A stretch of 64,000 bases of DNA from the NCBI GenBank assembly GCA_025526995.1, contig JAHLKG010000029.1, forward strand, positions 186,001-250,000, in the 5' to 3' direction. The notes beneath the pieces are model-generated. The model was given only the letters and a program-made list of their open reading frames with translations. It did no database searches and was not told the origin of the DNA. This document shows positions 10,952 to 22,720 of this stretch, piece after piece. Each line of letters opens with the position of its first letter. Within the stretch, counting starts at the first letter, position 1. The translations under genes and the position numbers were made by a program. The stretch is from Powellomyces hirtus. Lineage: Eukaryota; Chytridiomycota; Chytridiomycetes; Spizellomycetales; Powellomycetaceae.

Positions 10952-12917
10952 GGGTGGGTAGTTGTTGTTGTTGTTGCTGTGAGGGTACAGAGTTGCGGCG
11001 TAGTGGGAGGACAGTTTGAGTGTTTGTGTGTGAGGATGACGCAGATGAGAGAGGGTGGGAAGAAGAAATAGTGGGACAGCAGGGGGGAATGGTGGAGCAG
11101 CTGGTGGGTTTTATAGGCGAGGGGGACGACTGAGCGGAGGATGGAGGGTCTTGGCACAAGCGAGAAGGGGTTTACGTGTAAGGATTTGATATGTATGTGA
11201 TAATAGGAGTTGGTAATAGTCCATCAGTTTTAGTCAGAAAGACGAACGAACGACAAGGGCAGTTGACTGACTCTCTGCGTAATAAGTCATGCCGTAAGGT
11301 GGGAGAATAATATCGCAGATGGAGAGCAGGTGGAGCAGTCATGAGACAACAAGGACACGCGCGCTCGTCATTCAGTCATTTAGTCATGAGATTGTTGGCA
11401 TGGAGTACGATAGTAGTAATAGTGGGTCTCACGTCTATTTTCCGTCTCACGTGGATCACGTCTTTCGGTTGGTCTAGCTGATGTAAGCATCGTATGATTG
11501 AGATATGTATCGATCCTCCAGGAAGCAAGTTTTTGGAGCAGGCTTTTCTTATCGATTTGTGGATATGGAGATTCATTCTTGTACAAAGACACGTGTCATT
11601 CTTGATTCAGAGAATGCGGCTTATTTCAGTCTTTCAATAGCTAACTCTGACCCGCATTCATCCGGAATCAAACCAGAGACTTATGGAAACAGTCCACATT
11701 GCTACTACTAAGGTGGAATTTGGAGAAGGGGCGAATGGCACAGGAGCAGCATTTTTGTCAAACGTTCCAAATGTCAGGAATACGTAGCAGAGTCTTTAGG
11801 AGAACAGGTGCATGCAAGACAGAGTCCTCTCTGTTTAGTGTGTGCCAAATGCGAGCCAAAAGATGTTGAAAAGCCACTGGCAACCTTGGGGAATCTTACT
11901 CACGGCGTTCACTGTCATCAGCGACAAGGGTGGGGCTCCAGGTACACTACAGTCGGTGGGCAAAAAGCCGCGGGCCCCCCTCAGGACTAGCTCCACGGTG
12001 ATTATCGCAGTCTCCTCTCTTGAGTCGCATGGCGGCTTTTTTGCCCACCGATTGTATGGCTACGGTGAGGTGTCCGGACAACCAACACACAACGCGCACG
12101 TGCGTGCAAATTACATAATCGGTTGCAACCGCTGGCTTGATTTCACCCATTGCTTTCCGTGTGTCGTGTCTATATGTTCCCATTCTATACTTGCCAAACA
12201 ACGCTAGCAATCTGTAACGGACACTTTGGTGCTTGACACTTCCAAACGTGATCGAGGAGCAACGATCGTCCGTGACCTGAACAACTCGCGCAGTGCGGAA
12301 ACGGACATTCCGCGGCTAGCCACTGTTTCCCATTGTCAGGGGCCCAGCAGTGTTGATGGACTCCGGTATTGGGTGGGGCCTCCGCCGTGCACACAACTGC
12401 GCGAGGTCAGCGAACCAAGGCAAGCGGCACTGTCAGAAGCGGAACAACTCGGGCTCCGGACGTTCTCCGGCGCTGGGCTAGCCGCTGTTTTCCCCTCCAA
12501 TGGGCCGCGCAGTGTTGATGGACCCTCTGCAAAGACCTCCACGGGCCTTTGCAGTCAGGCAAGGCTGCTTGCACCCCACGTTGAGTTCGGTCGCAGCTGG
12601 TATGTGTGATCCTTCTCTGCGTATTTCTTTTACCCGAAAGACATCACCATACTAATCTGTTGTAATATGACGGTTGCGCGTTCTCCCACCTTTTTCTTCC
12701 TTCTCGCACCCGCCGTCTTGGGTTGCGTTCGTTCAAAAGGCTCTTGCTGTTAAAGTCCCCGACCCCACATCGCTCTCCGGAAAAAGGACCTTATGCATTC
12801 AGGTTAGTGTCCTGTTCTGACTGTTGATGAGACAACTCGCACCGAGGCTGTGAGTGACAAGGGCAGTTCGGGAAGGCCCCCGAGGTTGATATCTCGGCAG
12901 CTACCTTCTCGTGGTAT

Positions 12918-13140
12918 GGTCCCCGCTCGCAAGAGCCGCGGCACATATCCCGGTAATAACACATGGTTTATTACTGCAATCAGCCTTTGGTGTCTGTTGT
13001 GTAATATGCTGGATCAAAATGCTTGTACACTTGTACGGATCTGAATCACTGCCCTAGGGTTCAGACGGGGCGGCCCCGGGTCCAAAAGACCCCGCTGCTT
13101 AGCTCCTGGCGCGGTCCCCGCTCGCAAGAGCCGCGGCACA
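12918..13140. repeat. exact 28-bp direct repeat, 195 bp apart
   Basis: Copies at 12918-12945 and 13113-13140 are identical, beginning GGTCCCCGCTCGCAAGAGCC and ending GCGGCACA. Each is followed by a related ATATCCC or CGTCCC sequence. Confidence 0.85.
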
Positions 13141-13610
13141 CGTCCCTCAGGCTTGCTTTTGATTAGCTAGAAATGTGATGCTTGGTTCTCTGGATTATAT
13201 TCACATCCATGCTAATCTTGAATTCTCTTTTACTCCATGGACCGCTGGACTTGAAGAAGCTGGCATCAAGTCCGTCAGACCACACTGGAAGTACGCTCAA
13301 GGATAACGACAGCCGCCGGATCATCCGATTCACCCGCCAGTACTGGCAGATGTTTGAGACTAGGAAACCGGCCTTTCAACATTCCAATGATGTGCTCGTT
13401 GCACACTTGTAATCTGGCGGCAAGATAGTCACTGTCGCTTCGGTCACATCAGTCTTGACTTTGTCGGCAAAGGTTGCACACAGCAGGGGAGTTAGACCGT
13501 GGTGCTGCCCGCTTCCGGGCCTCCCGTGCCACCACTCCTACCGACGGCGGCACCAATTCCGCTCCACATGCTTCGCCTCTGCTTCGGGGGCCACGGTTCC
13601 GGAACTTTCG

Positions 13611-13777
13611 GGTTAGGGTTAAATCAAGAATTTCGAGCCGGCCGAAATTGTCCTCCAAGTTCACCTGCGCAGGAATCCTTTTGCCCAAAGATTAGGGTTA
13701 GGGTTTGAGGTACTGGGTGTGTCTCCAACTACAGGGCCACATTATGTACAAAGGGGTTAGGGTGAGGGTTAGGGTTA
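13611..13777 (+). repeat. interstitial TTAGGG telomere-like motifs
   Basis: Three short G-strand clusters on the plus strand: 13611-13622, 13692-13706 and 13753-13777 (the last with one degenerate GTGAGGG unit). TTAGGG is the common fungal telomere repeat. With only two or three units each, these are motifs rather than a true array. Confidence 0.75.
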
Positions 13778-14463
13778 TGAGGTGGACCGTGTGGTTATGG
13801 GTTATGATCAGCGGAATTCTGAGAGCTCGAACTGACTTGAGCCACCACTAAAAGTTGAAAGGGCTTGCACAGAAAAACAAAAACGCTTTGTTTTCGAGAG
13901 AAATGTAAAAAACCGTCAAAAACAGCCAAAAAAGCATGTTTTTTATAGGAAATCTCTGTAACGAGGAAACCCCATTTTTTGTGAGTTTATAAAAGGTTGG
14001 AGAGCAGGGCCAGATACACTTTCTGGCTGCGTGGGATCACAACTGGACAAAAACTAACTTGCATTGAAATAGGAGACGCTTACTAAAGACGCTCGGGCGG
14101 CGGTGGACCTAAAGGCAGACTATGTAAAGCGCTCCATGACTGAAAAAATTGTGCATCTCCCCTTCTGTTGTCACTCTATGCTGTTGACAGATGGATATAT
14201 CACATTCCATATCAATGGCATTCACCACATCTATCGTAAGCACGACTTGTCGAAATCTTTTGAGTTGACGAACGTCATGTGACCCAAGGAGCATTTCGTA
14301 AGCGCTGTAGCACAATGTCGCACACATGGACAGTTAGTCAAAGCCACTCGGGTGGAAAGTTCTGATTTTTTCACAGATACGTGCGGTTTCCAAAGAGGAA
14401 AATTCAGGGCCAGACTGACCGACCATTACGAGCAGGAAGCTGGGAACGAGTCATCCATCCACC

Positions 14464-16741
14464 ATGCCAAAACTGTGTGTCCTCTGCAATGCCCAGCGCG
14501 CCGTCCTCAAGCGTCCAAAAACGGCCCAGCAGATTTGCAGAGACTGCTTCTATGCCGTCTTTGAGACTGAAGTCCACAACACCATACTGCACAACAACCT
14601 GTTTCAGAGAGGTGACAAGGTTGCCATTGCCGCCTCCGGGGGAAAAGGTATGCCGGGGTAGAGGAATGAGGAGAGATAGATACACAAGAGAGTGTGTCCA
14701 CGACTTGGATCTTTATGAAACGACGACGACTGCGAGAGGGATCGGGTGGTGTTGCACAGTGGCGCAAAGACAGTGGAACCCTACATGAGATCCTCTCTCT
14801 ATCCTCTCGCCATCATGATCTAAATCAAACCGCCTTTTTATCGCCCCATTCGCAGACTCTACCGTGCTGGCCCATGTCATGACCACGCTAAACGACCGAT
14901 ACAACTATGGACTCGACTTGTGCCTTTTATCGGTCGACGAAGGCATTACGGGATACAGGGACGACTCGCTCGAGGTGAGCCCCGTGAATCAAGCCCAACC
15001 TCTCGCTTCTGTCTCTCTCTCTCTCTCTCTCGCACGTAACAAGTCAAGGATTCTAGCCGGCTTACCGACGTGTTTTCCTCGCTTCGCTCCCTAGACGGTC
15101 AAACGGAACGAACAGCAATACAAGATCCCGCTCAAGATCGTATCGTATGCTGAATTGTATGGCTGGAGCATGGATGCCATCGTCAAGGAGATTGGGATGA
15201 AGAACAACTGTATGTTCCGTGCTCAAGCTGTACCATGCCATCTGGATTTTATGGGGGAACTATCAAGTTTACTCTATCTTTCTTTCCTTCTCTCTCATCG
15301 TGGTTCCCTCGCTTCTCGTTTTTTTTGTCTTCAGGCACATTCTGCGGCGTGTTCCGACGCCAGGCACTGGACCGCGGCGCGGCGCTACTCGGCGTCGACC
15401 ATATTGTCACAGGCCACAATGCCGACGACATTGCCGAAACGGTGCTCATGAACAGTACGGTCACCCTTTTTGCCCTACCCTTCTTCCCCTCCCACCACCT
15501 GCTAACCCGTCTCTCCCTTTTCGTCTCCCCCCCCCCCCCCCCCAGTTCTCCGCGGCGACTTTTCCCGCCTCCAACGCTGCACCTCTATCCGCACCGCCAC
15601 CGACGAAACCATCCCCCGCTCCAAACCTTTTAAATACACATACGAAAAAGAAATCGTCATGTACGCCTATTTCAAAAAACTCGACTACTTTTCCACCGAA
15701 TGCATCTACTCCCCCAACGCCTACCGCGGCTATGCCCGCGCCTTTCTCAAAGACCTCGAGGCGGTGCGCCCCTCTGCGATCATGGACATCATCCACTCGG
15801 GCGAGGCGTGGGAGAGCAAAGTCGAGGTCAAGATGGGCGCCAAGGGCAAAGATGGGAAAGTGGCGGTGGGGAGTTGTGAGCGGTGTGGGTATATGAGCTC
15901 GCAAAAGCTGTGCAAGGCGTGTGTGCTCTTGGAAGGGTTGAATAAGGGATTGCCCACAGTCGCGATTGGGAATTCGGCGAAATATGTATGTGTGTGTTTT
16001 TGCCCCACACCTGCTTGTGGTTTGGGGGCTTTCGAAGAACAACCTTTTGTGAACCAACGCCAACGGTCCATTTTTCTTTTTCTCCCAATAGCGTGACTCA
16101 ACGAGGCCCGGCGCGAAGCCACCAACCCACGATGCCCTCCCCATATCCTCTACCACCACCACCACTCCCATTCCCACAACAACGACCACCGCTCCCTCCA
16201 CATCCACCATCGCCCCGTCGTCCTCTACCTCGCCAACCACACCCACACCGACCCCCACACCACCGCTCACACCGCACCTCCGCTGCAAAAAATGCCGGAC
16301 GCGTCTCGTACCGCTCACGTCTCTCAGCACGCACGCCCAAGGCACGGGGCAATCCGCCTTTGGGTACCGCAAACGCGACGCGGCGCTCGAAGTCGCGACC
16401 CGCTGCCAATCCCACCATGTTGCCGAGACGGACGTGGACTGGATCGCGGGCGTCGCGGATGGCAGTCGCACGGAAGATAAAGTCCTCTGTCCAAACAAGA
16501 CGTGTGCAACCAAGCTCGGCGCGTGGAGTTGGGCGGGTAAGCTTTTCGCGAAAATGAGCATGTTTCGCGAGGTGGCAAAATGCTAAAAAAATATGATATC
16601 CCACTTTCCCTTTTTTTTTTTTTTTTTGGGTTGTCGTACCTTCCCTTAGGTGCACCGTGCTCATGTGGAACCTGGATTGCACCCTCCTTTGCCATCAGCA
16701 TAAACAAGGTCGATCAAGTCCTCGCTCCATCCAAAGCTTGA
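14464..16741 (+). CDS. CTU1: CTU1/NCS6 tRNA 2-thiolation protein fused to a YVH1-type zinc-binding domain, 504 aa
   Basis: Seven exons: 14464-14647, 14856-14974, 15095-15209, 15335-15454, 15546-15985, 16092-16536 and 16650-16741; all introns are GT-AG and all phases close. Residues 1-326 are CTU1, which thiolates wobble U34 of cytosolic tRNAs. They carry an N-terminal zinc site (C5, C8, C25, C28), the ATP PP-loop SGGKDST (58-64), the [11 protein letters not shown] cysteines, [29 protein letters not shown] and a C-terminal zinc site (CERCG...CKAC). After a Thr/Pro/Ser linker, residues about 388-504 match the zinc domain of YVH1/DUSP12: RCKKCRTRL, then [17 protein letters not shown] and [11 protein letters not shown], ending KVDQ. 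The YVH1 phosphatase domain is absent. No in-frame Met lies between the two parts, so a separate YVH1 gene is unlikely. Confidence 0.93.
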
Positions 16742-17319
16742 ATACATCCAATATGCACTGGATCACGGACACAGTGAAGCATACTCATCAGCGTTCCGTA
16801 GCAAAAAAATAAACCCCCCTCTATCGTTCATCATACTGTTCTGTCTTTTCGACTATTTTCTCACGTGATGGATACACGCAGCATGTCGCAGTCGGCTCGC
16901 CCCATATCAAACCCAACATCGCACTGCGCTGCCGCCCGTCCACAATTCCCGATTCCTCTGGTTTTGCCCCCTGTCCTGTATTGTACCTCCACCAAAAAAT
17001 CTCAAAAAAAACACACACACGCACACAGAGACCGGATATGACCAAAATCGAGCCCCCGCCCAATTTTTCTTTATCTACAACTTTACCCACCTCCCCCCCC
17101 CCCCCCCACAAACAAAACACAAAATCCCGCACGCGGGAAACAGCGGGCCGTCCTAAACCCGTCGCGCGACGCGAGGCGTAGAAGCTACCCATAAAAAACC
17201 CATCCCTCGTTCACAGGCGACTCAAAGCCGCCATCCTAAAATAAAAAAAAGCACAAAAAAAAAAAACAAAAAAAACATCAATAATTAACTAACCCCCCCT
17301 CACACTACCCACCCCCATC
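16742..17319. other. convergent intergenic space
   Basis: No gene seen. Contains a TCACGTGA site (16861-16868), a C run of about 14 near 17093 and A-rich stretches near 17240-17275. Confidence 0.5.
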
Positions 17320-17751
17320 TTACCCCTCCTCAACAAACGTCTCACAGCGCACGATGCCCGTCTCCGCGCCACTCGGGGCCGCATTCGCTTTATGGTGGGC
17401 GCCAATGAGGAGCATGCCCTGTGTGTAGGCCGCGGCGTCGATGCTGCCGCGGTGGGTGCGGTCGAGGATGCGGAAGAGGGCGGCGAGGTCGGCGCGCGTG
17501 AACTGCGGGAGGGGTTGTGAGCGCGCGCGTGCGTGCCGCGTTTCTTCGAGGCGCCGGATGAGGAAGGGGGTTGGGTCGTCTGGGTGCGGACACGGGGGGG
17601 TGAGTTGATTTTTTTTTTTTTTTTGGGGGGCGGGCGCTTTTTTTTACCTGGCCGCTCGTATACGACTGCACACACGAGTTGCTGGATGAGCTGCGGGACT
17701 TTGTGTTTGAGGAGGTATGCCTGTGCGTCGAGGATCTGCGGGGAGAGTGGT

Positions 17752-17790
<39 letters not shown>

Positions 17791-17822
17791 GGGGCGGCCA
17801 TTGCTGCTGCTGAAGCCGACAT
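17320..17822 (-). CDS. EFCAB10: EFCAB10-like protein: RIIa/DPY30-like domain plus degenerate EF-hand
   Basis: Two exons (17822-17648 and 17579-17320, in phase) encode 144 residues. After a poly-Gln run of about 13 residues comes a dimerisation/docking-type helix pair: ILDAQAYLLKHKVPQLIQQL and VVYERPDDPTPFLIRRLEE, typical of RIIa/DPY30-like proteins of cilia. It is followed by an EF-hand-like segment (FTRADLAALFRILDRTHRGS, IDAAAYTQGMLLIG) in which several calcium ligands are replaced, so binding is doubtful. Order and length fit vertebrate EFCAB10, a cilium-associated protein. A role in the zoospore flagellum is inferred. The poly-Gln tract is encoded by a pure CAG repeat and is probably length-variable. 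Confidence 0.85.
17755..17790 (-). repeat. CAG microsatellite encoding poly-Gln
   Basis: About twelve perfect CAG units in frame near the N-terminus of the EFCAB10-like gene (CTG on the plus strand). Confidence 0.9.
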
Positions 17823-19051
17823 TGTTCAATCCCTGTCTGTCTGTCGGTCTGTAGCGGGGGCGGGTGGCAAGAAAAAGTTGGCAACTTGGCAAACTAGTTA
17901 AAACTGCCTGGCCCCGACGCCATGACGAATAAACGAGCGGAGTTGGCGTCGCGACGTGACAGTGTGGCGCAGGGAGCAAACCGCTCCCACTGCGGCCGCC
18001 CCCCATGATGGAGTCAGGCCGCGGGAACGGGATTGAATCAACTGACCAAACCGGAATGGGATGAGGTAGAGATAGTCCACTACTTCACATTTCATCATAT
18101 GTCGATACCGCCCTGCTGCGACATGGTCCTGCTACTGGTCCTACAGCGGCGTGCAGGGGGGGGGGGGGGGGGTGGGAGTGGAGTCCAGATCTTGCATCCC
18201 AACAAGGCAGCGGTTGCTCAGACCACGGGCTATGTTTTTTTTTATTGGCACATCGGGTCATGGGCACGGGCGTTCTATCTAATGCGCCCGCGTTCGGGTG
18301 GGTGTACCCGAACTGTGACGTTTTCGAAACTGTGGGGTTTTCCACAAAATGGGGCCGGACAAAACGAGCATTTTTCGGGGGGGGGGGGGGGGGGGGGGGG
18401 CAGATTGGCGTCCACTCAAGACACAGGCTGGTTTTTTTTACCTAAAGTGGGACGGAATGTCCAAAGAGGGGGGCAAGTACCCTTATTGCGTTTCGACAGA
18501 AGAAAACATACAAACGCTGACGACACCCCAACAGGAGGAAAAGGGGGTCGGGGGAGCATAGAGAGAGAGAGACCAGCATTACAGAAAATATAATATATAA
18601 AAAAATAAACTTTGGCAGCGCGGAGGGGGGGAGGGGGTGGTTTGGGGGTGAGTGATGGGACGGGCGGGGTAACACAACACAAAGTCCTCTCGCTCCCCTT
18701 TCGCGGGCGACAGTCCAGCCACTGTGCAGCGCAGTGCAGAGAATGCCGCGTACGACACTCCAAAGGGCGAGGGGGGGGGGGGGGTGGTGGAGTTGGCTGT
18801 AGTTATGCACCGAAAGTAGATGGGTGTTCCCCCGATATAGCGGAGGTTCATTATGGGTGGGATGCCGCAGATCGTGATGATGTTTGGGATGGTGGTGCGG
18901 GTGGCGGAATGTCTGAGCGTGTGTAATTTGTTTGCGGGGGGAAGCTTGGGGTATGCACCGCGGGGAGCTTTCGGATTTTTGTCTATTGCGTTCCGAGTAG
19001 CATGCAAAAGCCGGGAAACTTGACGGGTGAAACGACAAAGAGCTCTCGGTA
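17823..19051. other. intergenic with long G runs
   Basis: No gene seen. Contains poly-G runs near 18158 (about 15), 18379 (about 22) and 18773 (about 12), plus an AT-rich stretch at about 18589-18610. Confidence 0.55.
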
Positions 19052-21274
19052 TTATGAGATGCCGTTCATGGATTTTTTTTTGGACATCTGTGGGAGATGG
19101 CGCACAGATTCCAGCAAACAAACTGTCAGTATCTTGCTTCGTTCTCTTTTTTTTCTGAACCCACCAAACATCCACACATTCCCCACAGTACCTTTCGCGG
19201 CGGGCTTTCATTCTCCAACTGCTCTTTCAACGCCTGCAACTCAACCTCCTGTGCCTTCTTCATCTGAGAGGTAGCAAGGGATGCTAGCAATGACAGGACA
19301 AAGTATCCAATCATAGCGGCCAGGAGGGTATTCCAAGCCGCACCGACAAGGTTATTCGAGTCCGAATCACCCTTCTTTCCATCACCATGTCCGGTCTCGT
19401 CGCCGCCATCGTCTTGTTGGTACCGCTTCACCTGCTCGTCGAGGAGCTTCTGGACGATGCGGTGTATGGACGGCGCGAATTCTTTGAGTTCGGCTAATAT
19501 GAAGGAAAGGATGTCTTCCGAGAGCATGAGGATGACGGATATGGTCTGAGTGATGCGCGCAGCAAAAATACAAGGTAGAGCGGGATGAGGGATGTCAGTT
19601 TGCTTCCCACGTCACGGGGCTTGGTTGTGCACGGTGTTTATCAGCGAGTGCGTTTACCTGTATGCTACTCTTGAAGACAGCCTTTCCCAGGAACGTCGCC
19701 CCGAAAAAGGTCATGAAAGGGACGCCAAAATGACCACACACGATGCCCGCCAGATCAAAAAGCGGATTCGGGATCTATAACAAGGATAGAAGTGAGCATC
19801 TCGTAAGGCCTGAAGGCGAAGAGAAACAGCGCGGCAAAGCGATCGCAGATAGGGTGTTGCGCACAGCTAGCCTTAGCTTGTGAATGGTGAACTCTTACCG
19901 AAGCACAAAGCAGGATGCCAAAGAAGCCCAGAGACTGCATGAGATTGTACATGGCGACCTGCACTCGCTCGCCGAGTGTGCGTTGATTGCGCGGTTTGTT
20001 AAGTACGCCCTCAATGCTATCAAAGCCTTGGTCGTCGCGTCCTGCTTCAGCAGCTGGAAGACACCAAAGGCAAAAAGCAGCACATTTTAAATGTCAATCC
20101 CACAGAAGCTCAATATGTGAATGCACACAGTGGGGAGGCGGATGGAGATACACCAGACATACCTGCTCGGGCCACGAAATACGGCGGAAGCTCCCCAACT
20201 GATGTTCCCATGCCCCAAAAGAAACTTTCCCAGCGGACCTTCTTAGCAATCTGCCAGACTGTCACGGCTGCAGTGGCAGCAGCAGCGTTCCGAGCAGCCG
20301 GGTCAGGTACATCGCACGCAAAACTGAACGTGATATAGCAAGATTGGGGCAAGATGTTGGTATGATTTTCATGTTTTCAGGCAGGGAGTTCGCATCAGCT
20401 GCATACCTGTTGGGTCCTCTTACTTGAAAGTCCAGGGTTTGACATTGGTACGCAGTGAGGGTGACGTGCGCAATGTGGGGCCCCAGGAACAGCACAAAGG
20501 TGTGCAGGCCCGTGCCGAGACCAATGGAGGAGGCTATCCCAAGAACCAGCCACCATCCATACCACAGAACGTTTGCTTCCAGAGCTCCCACTGCCTTTTG
20601 ATGCGGGCCTTCCGATCGATACGTTACAATTCCCGCCAGAAGGGCGACAGAGACGGCGAGGACGATTCGTTCGTGAGCAAAGACTTGCCGCATGCCCAAG
20701 GCAACGCTGTCCCGGAGATAGAGGGAGAGGTATTTTGAAAACAGCAGTGGTGACCGCCACAGCGATAAAGCATCGCGTTCCCGCGCCAGTTCGTTGCGGC
20801 GGAGTTCGATGGTTGCGCGGGAAGACCGTCGATGCAGAATGCTGACTGGGTTGTCGGCAGTCTTGGCCGCAAAGCCATGGCCTTTTGCCGGAATGGCATC
20901 TGATGTCGTGGCGGTAGTATGGTGAGGTGCATCGTTATCGGAGGATGAGCTGCTGCTTTGGCCATTCGCTGAGCCGGTTGAGATTCCCTCGTATTCTTCC
21001 AGCCGCGCAATGAGCACCTCTTTTTGACCGGTGACTGGTAGCTATGCAAACGAAACAACATGACCAGTGTCAATCAACAGACACTAAGGTTCCCTCCATC
21101 AATCGTGTCTGGGAAGATGGGTCACCTTTCGACTTTTCAGTTCCCGCTGAAGTTTTCTAAGATTGAATTCAGAGGTCCTGCCAAACAGAAAAGCCACAGC
21201 CATTGTCAGCGGCCTGTAGGTAAATGTTTAGCCCTGCAACAAGTCATATACCTGAAGGGAGAGTGGGTGTTCAT
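19052..21274 (-). CDS. VMP1: VMP1 (vacuole membrane protein 1) with N-terminal SAP-like motif, 510 aa
   Basis: VMP1 is an ER scramblase needed for autophagosome formation and ER-contact control. Exons: 21274-21252, 21177-21126, 21041-20407, 20323-20163, 20053-19899, 19774-19658, 19545-19192 and 19087-19052, all GT-AG and in phase. Diagnostic motifs: [73 protein letters not shown] and [12 protein letters not shown] (the DedA/VTT core), then a C-terminal [16 protein letters not shown] span. Residues about 13-43 ([17 protein letters not shown], then LIARLEEYE) look like a SAP motif. The tiny last exon adds [11 protein letters not shown]; reading through its donor instead would end at 19126 with a different tail. 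The core is certain. Confidence 0.93.
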
Positions 21275-21518
21275 GCTTCGTATAAAAGAGGGGACTGAAG
21301 CGGGTAGGTCCTCCAGCGTAAACAGAGGTTGGAGGGAGAAAGAGTGGATGGTGACGACTGTTGCAGGGTTGACCGGGCGGCTGCTTTTGGGCAAAACCTG
21401 GCTTCGCGAGAGTCGCGTCTTGCCAACGATGATTTAATATCTCAATCGATCACAGCACAGGCCAAACAAGCGAAAGCGATATTTAGCCACGACGCAACGG
21501 ACGACACGCTGATGGGGG

Positions 21519-21556
21519 CAGACAGGAGAGACAGAAAAGACAGAAAAGACAGACGA

Positions 21557-21591
<35 letters not shown>

Positions 21592-21630
21592 GACAGACGG
21601 ATAGACGGAGAGATGGACCGACGGACAAGG
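21519..21630. repeat. GACA/GACG tetranucleotide-type array
   Basis: Imperfect tandem GACAGACAGACGGACAGACG units; the purest part is about 21560-21600. Confidence 0.85.
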
Positions 21631-21881
21631 AAATATGAATAAATAGATAGACAACTTGGGGATCAGATCAGAGAGGAGACGGGGGATGAATTCGCCCAGT
21701 CTGTCAGTGGGAAACGAGATCTGCGTTGGTTGATGTAACGGGTAGAGTATGGATATGTGAATAATGAAAGGAAGAATGAGGTCGTTGGGGAAAGACAGGA
21801 TGAGATCTGTGCGCAGTCCATCAATCCATTCATTTCATATCGATATCTCATCACTTTAGGAAACACAAAACTTCTCCCCTG

Positions 21882-21918
21882 CGACTGACTGACTGACTGA
21901 CTGACTGACTGACTGACT
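21882..21918. repeat. (CTGA)n microsatellite
   Basis: About nine near-perfect CTGA units. Confidence 0.85.
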
Positions 21919-22711
21919 TCTTACATCTGAGAGGCATACTACATCTGGGAGGCCGACCGTGATTTCTCTAAACTTAGGATGTCGTCGCACGTGTCACGTG
22001 TGCTCGTCATGAGACAGTCTCCATCTAGCATGCTCACGTGATGACGCTTGATGGGTGGATATTGATGGAGTCGGAGGAGGGGGTGAGTGATAGATCCATC
22101 CCCTCAGTAAGCGGTATATCGATACACGCTTGCCATCATCAACTGGCCACTGGCACGGCCAAACGAGTCACGACATGGGTTGATTGATTGATTCACTGCT
22201 TCTACAGCACGTGACTGATGTCGGATATCCGCTCCTGTCATTCCTTTATCATATTCTGAATACTCAATCAAGCCTGCTCTCTCTCTCTCTCTCTCTCTCA
22301 TGTCTTACAGCTTACTACAGTCATACTTGTTAATGTGGAATTGCACTATCTAAGAAAAGTACGGAAACATGGAAGGTAGAATAAACGCACAGCAGGAAAT
22401 GAACAGACGGAATCGGCTGACACTGGGGTTTGCGATGCGCCACATGTGTGTGTGACGTACGTGACGTGCGGATCGCGACCTTCTTCGATCCACGCGTCCT
22501 TCCCAGACCCGCGATATGACATTCCCCAGAGTCCGTGCGTTTTGTGTTCAAAGCTCGAAACGATCGACCGCGGAAAAAAAAAAATAGTGTGGTAAATGGC
22601 ATATACACTATGCAAAAAAAACGCTTTCATCCCGCCCGTGCTTTTTATCGACGATGGATGACGGATGTGTGACATCCCCCGCGCTCCTCACACGCATTTG
22701 GGTCCGAAATA

Positions 22712-22720
22712 TCCATATAT
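22712..22720 (+). promoter_or_regulatory. TATA box of the NTF2-like gene
   Basis: CATATATAAAG lies about 135 bp upstream of the ATG at 22850. It is one of few clear TATA boxes in the window, which suggests regulated expression. Confidence 0.55.

Larger units (their letters stand above)
11160..14463. other. 3.3-kb gene-poor region with repeats and telomere-like motifs
   Basis: No convincing gene. It holds diverged direct repeats (about 12305-12370 and 12465-12535, sharing CTAGCC and CAGTGTTGATGGA), an exact 28-bp repeat (12918-12945 and 13113-13140) and TTAGGG-type motifs (13611-13777). Several short ORFs (for example 13182-13412 plus and 14109-14327 minus) look partly protein-like but match nothing I recognise and lack splice support. 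The region may be decayed mobile or subtelomeric DNA. Confidence 0.5.

Noticed and set aside
15461..16561. 366-aa minus-strand ORF with Gly/Val-rich repeats
   Set aside because: Antisense to CTU1-YVH1 exons and to its Thr/Pro linker.
16092..16741. Separate YVH1 gene downstream of CTU1
   Set aside because: No in-frame ATG before the zinc domain, no phosphatase domain, and the splice from CTU1 exon 5 is in phase; the only nearby ATG (16131) is in another frame.
21519..21630. Possible CRISPR-like array
   Set aside because: Repeat unit is 4 bases with no spacers; a microsatellite in a eukaryotic genome.
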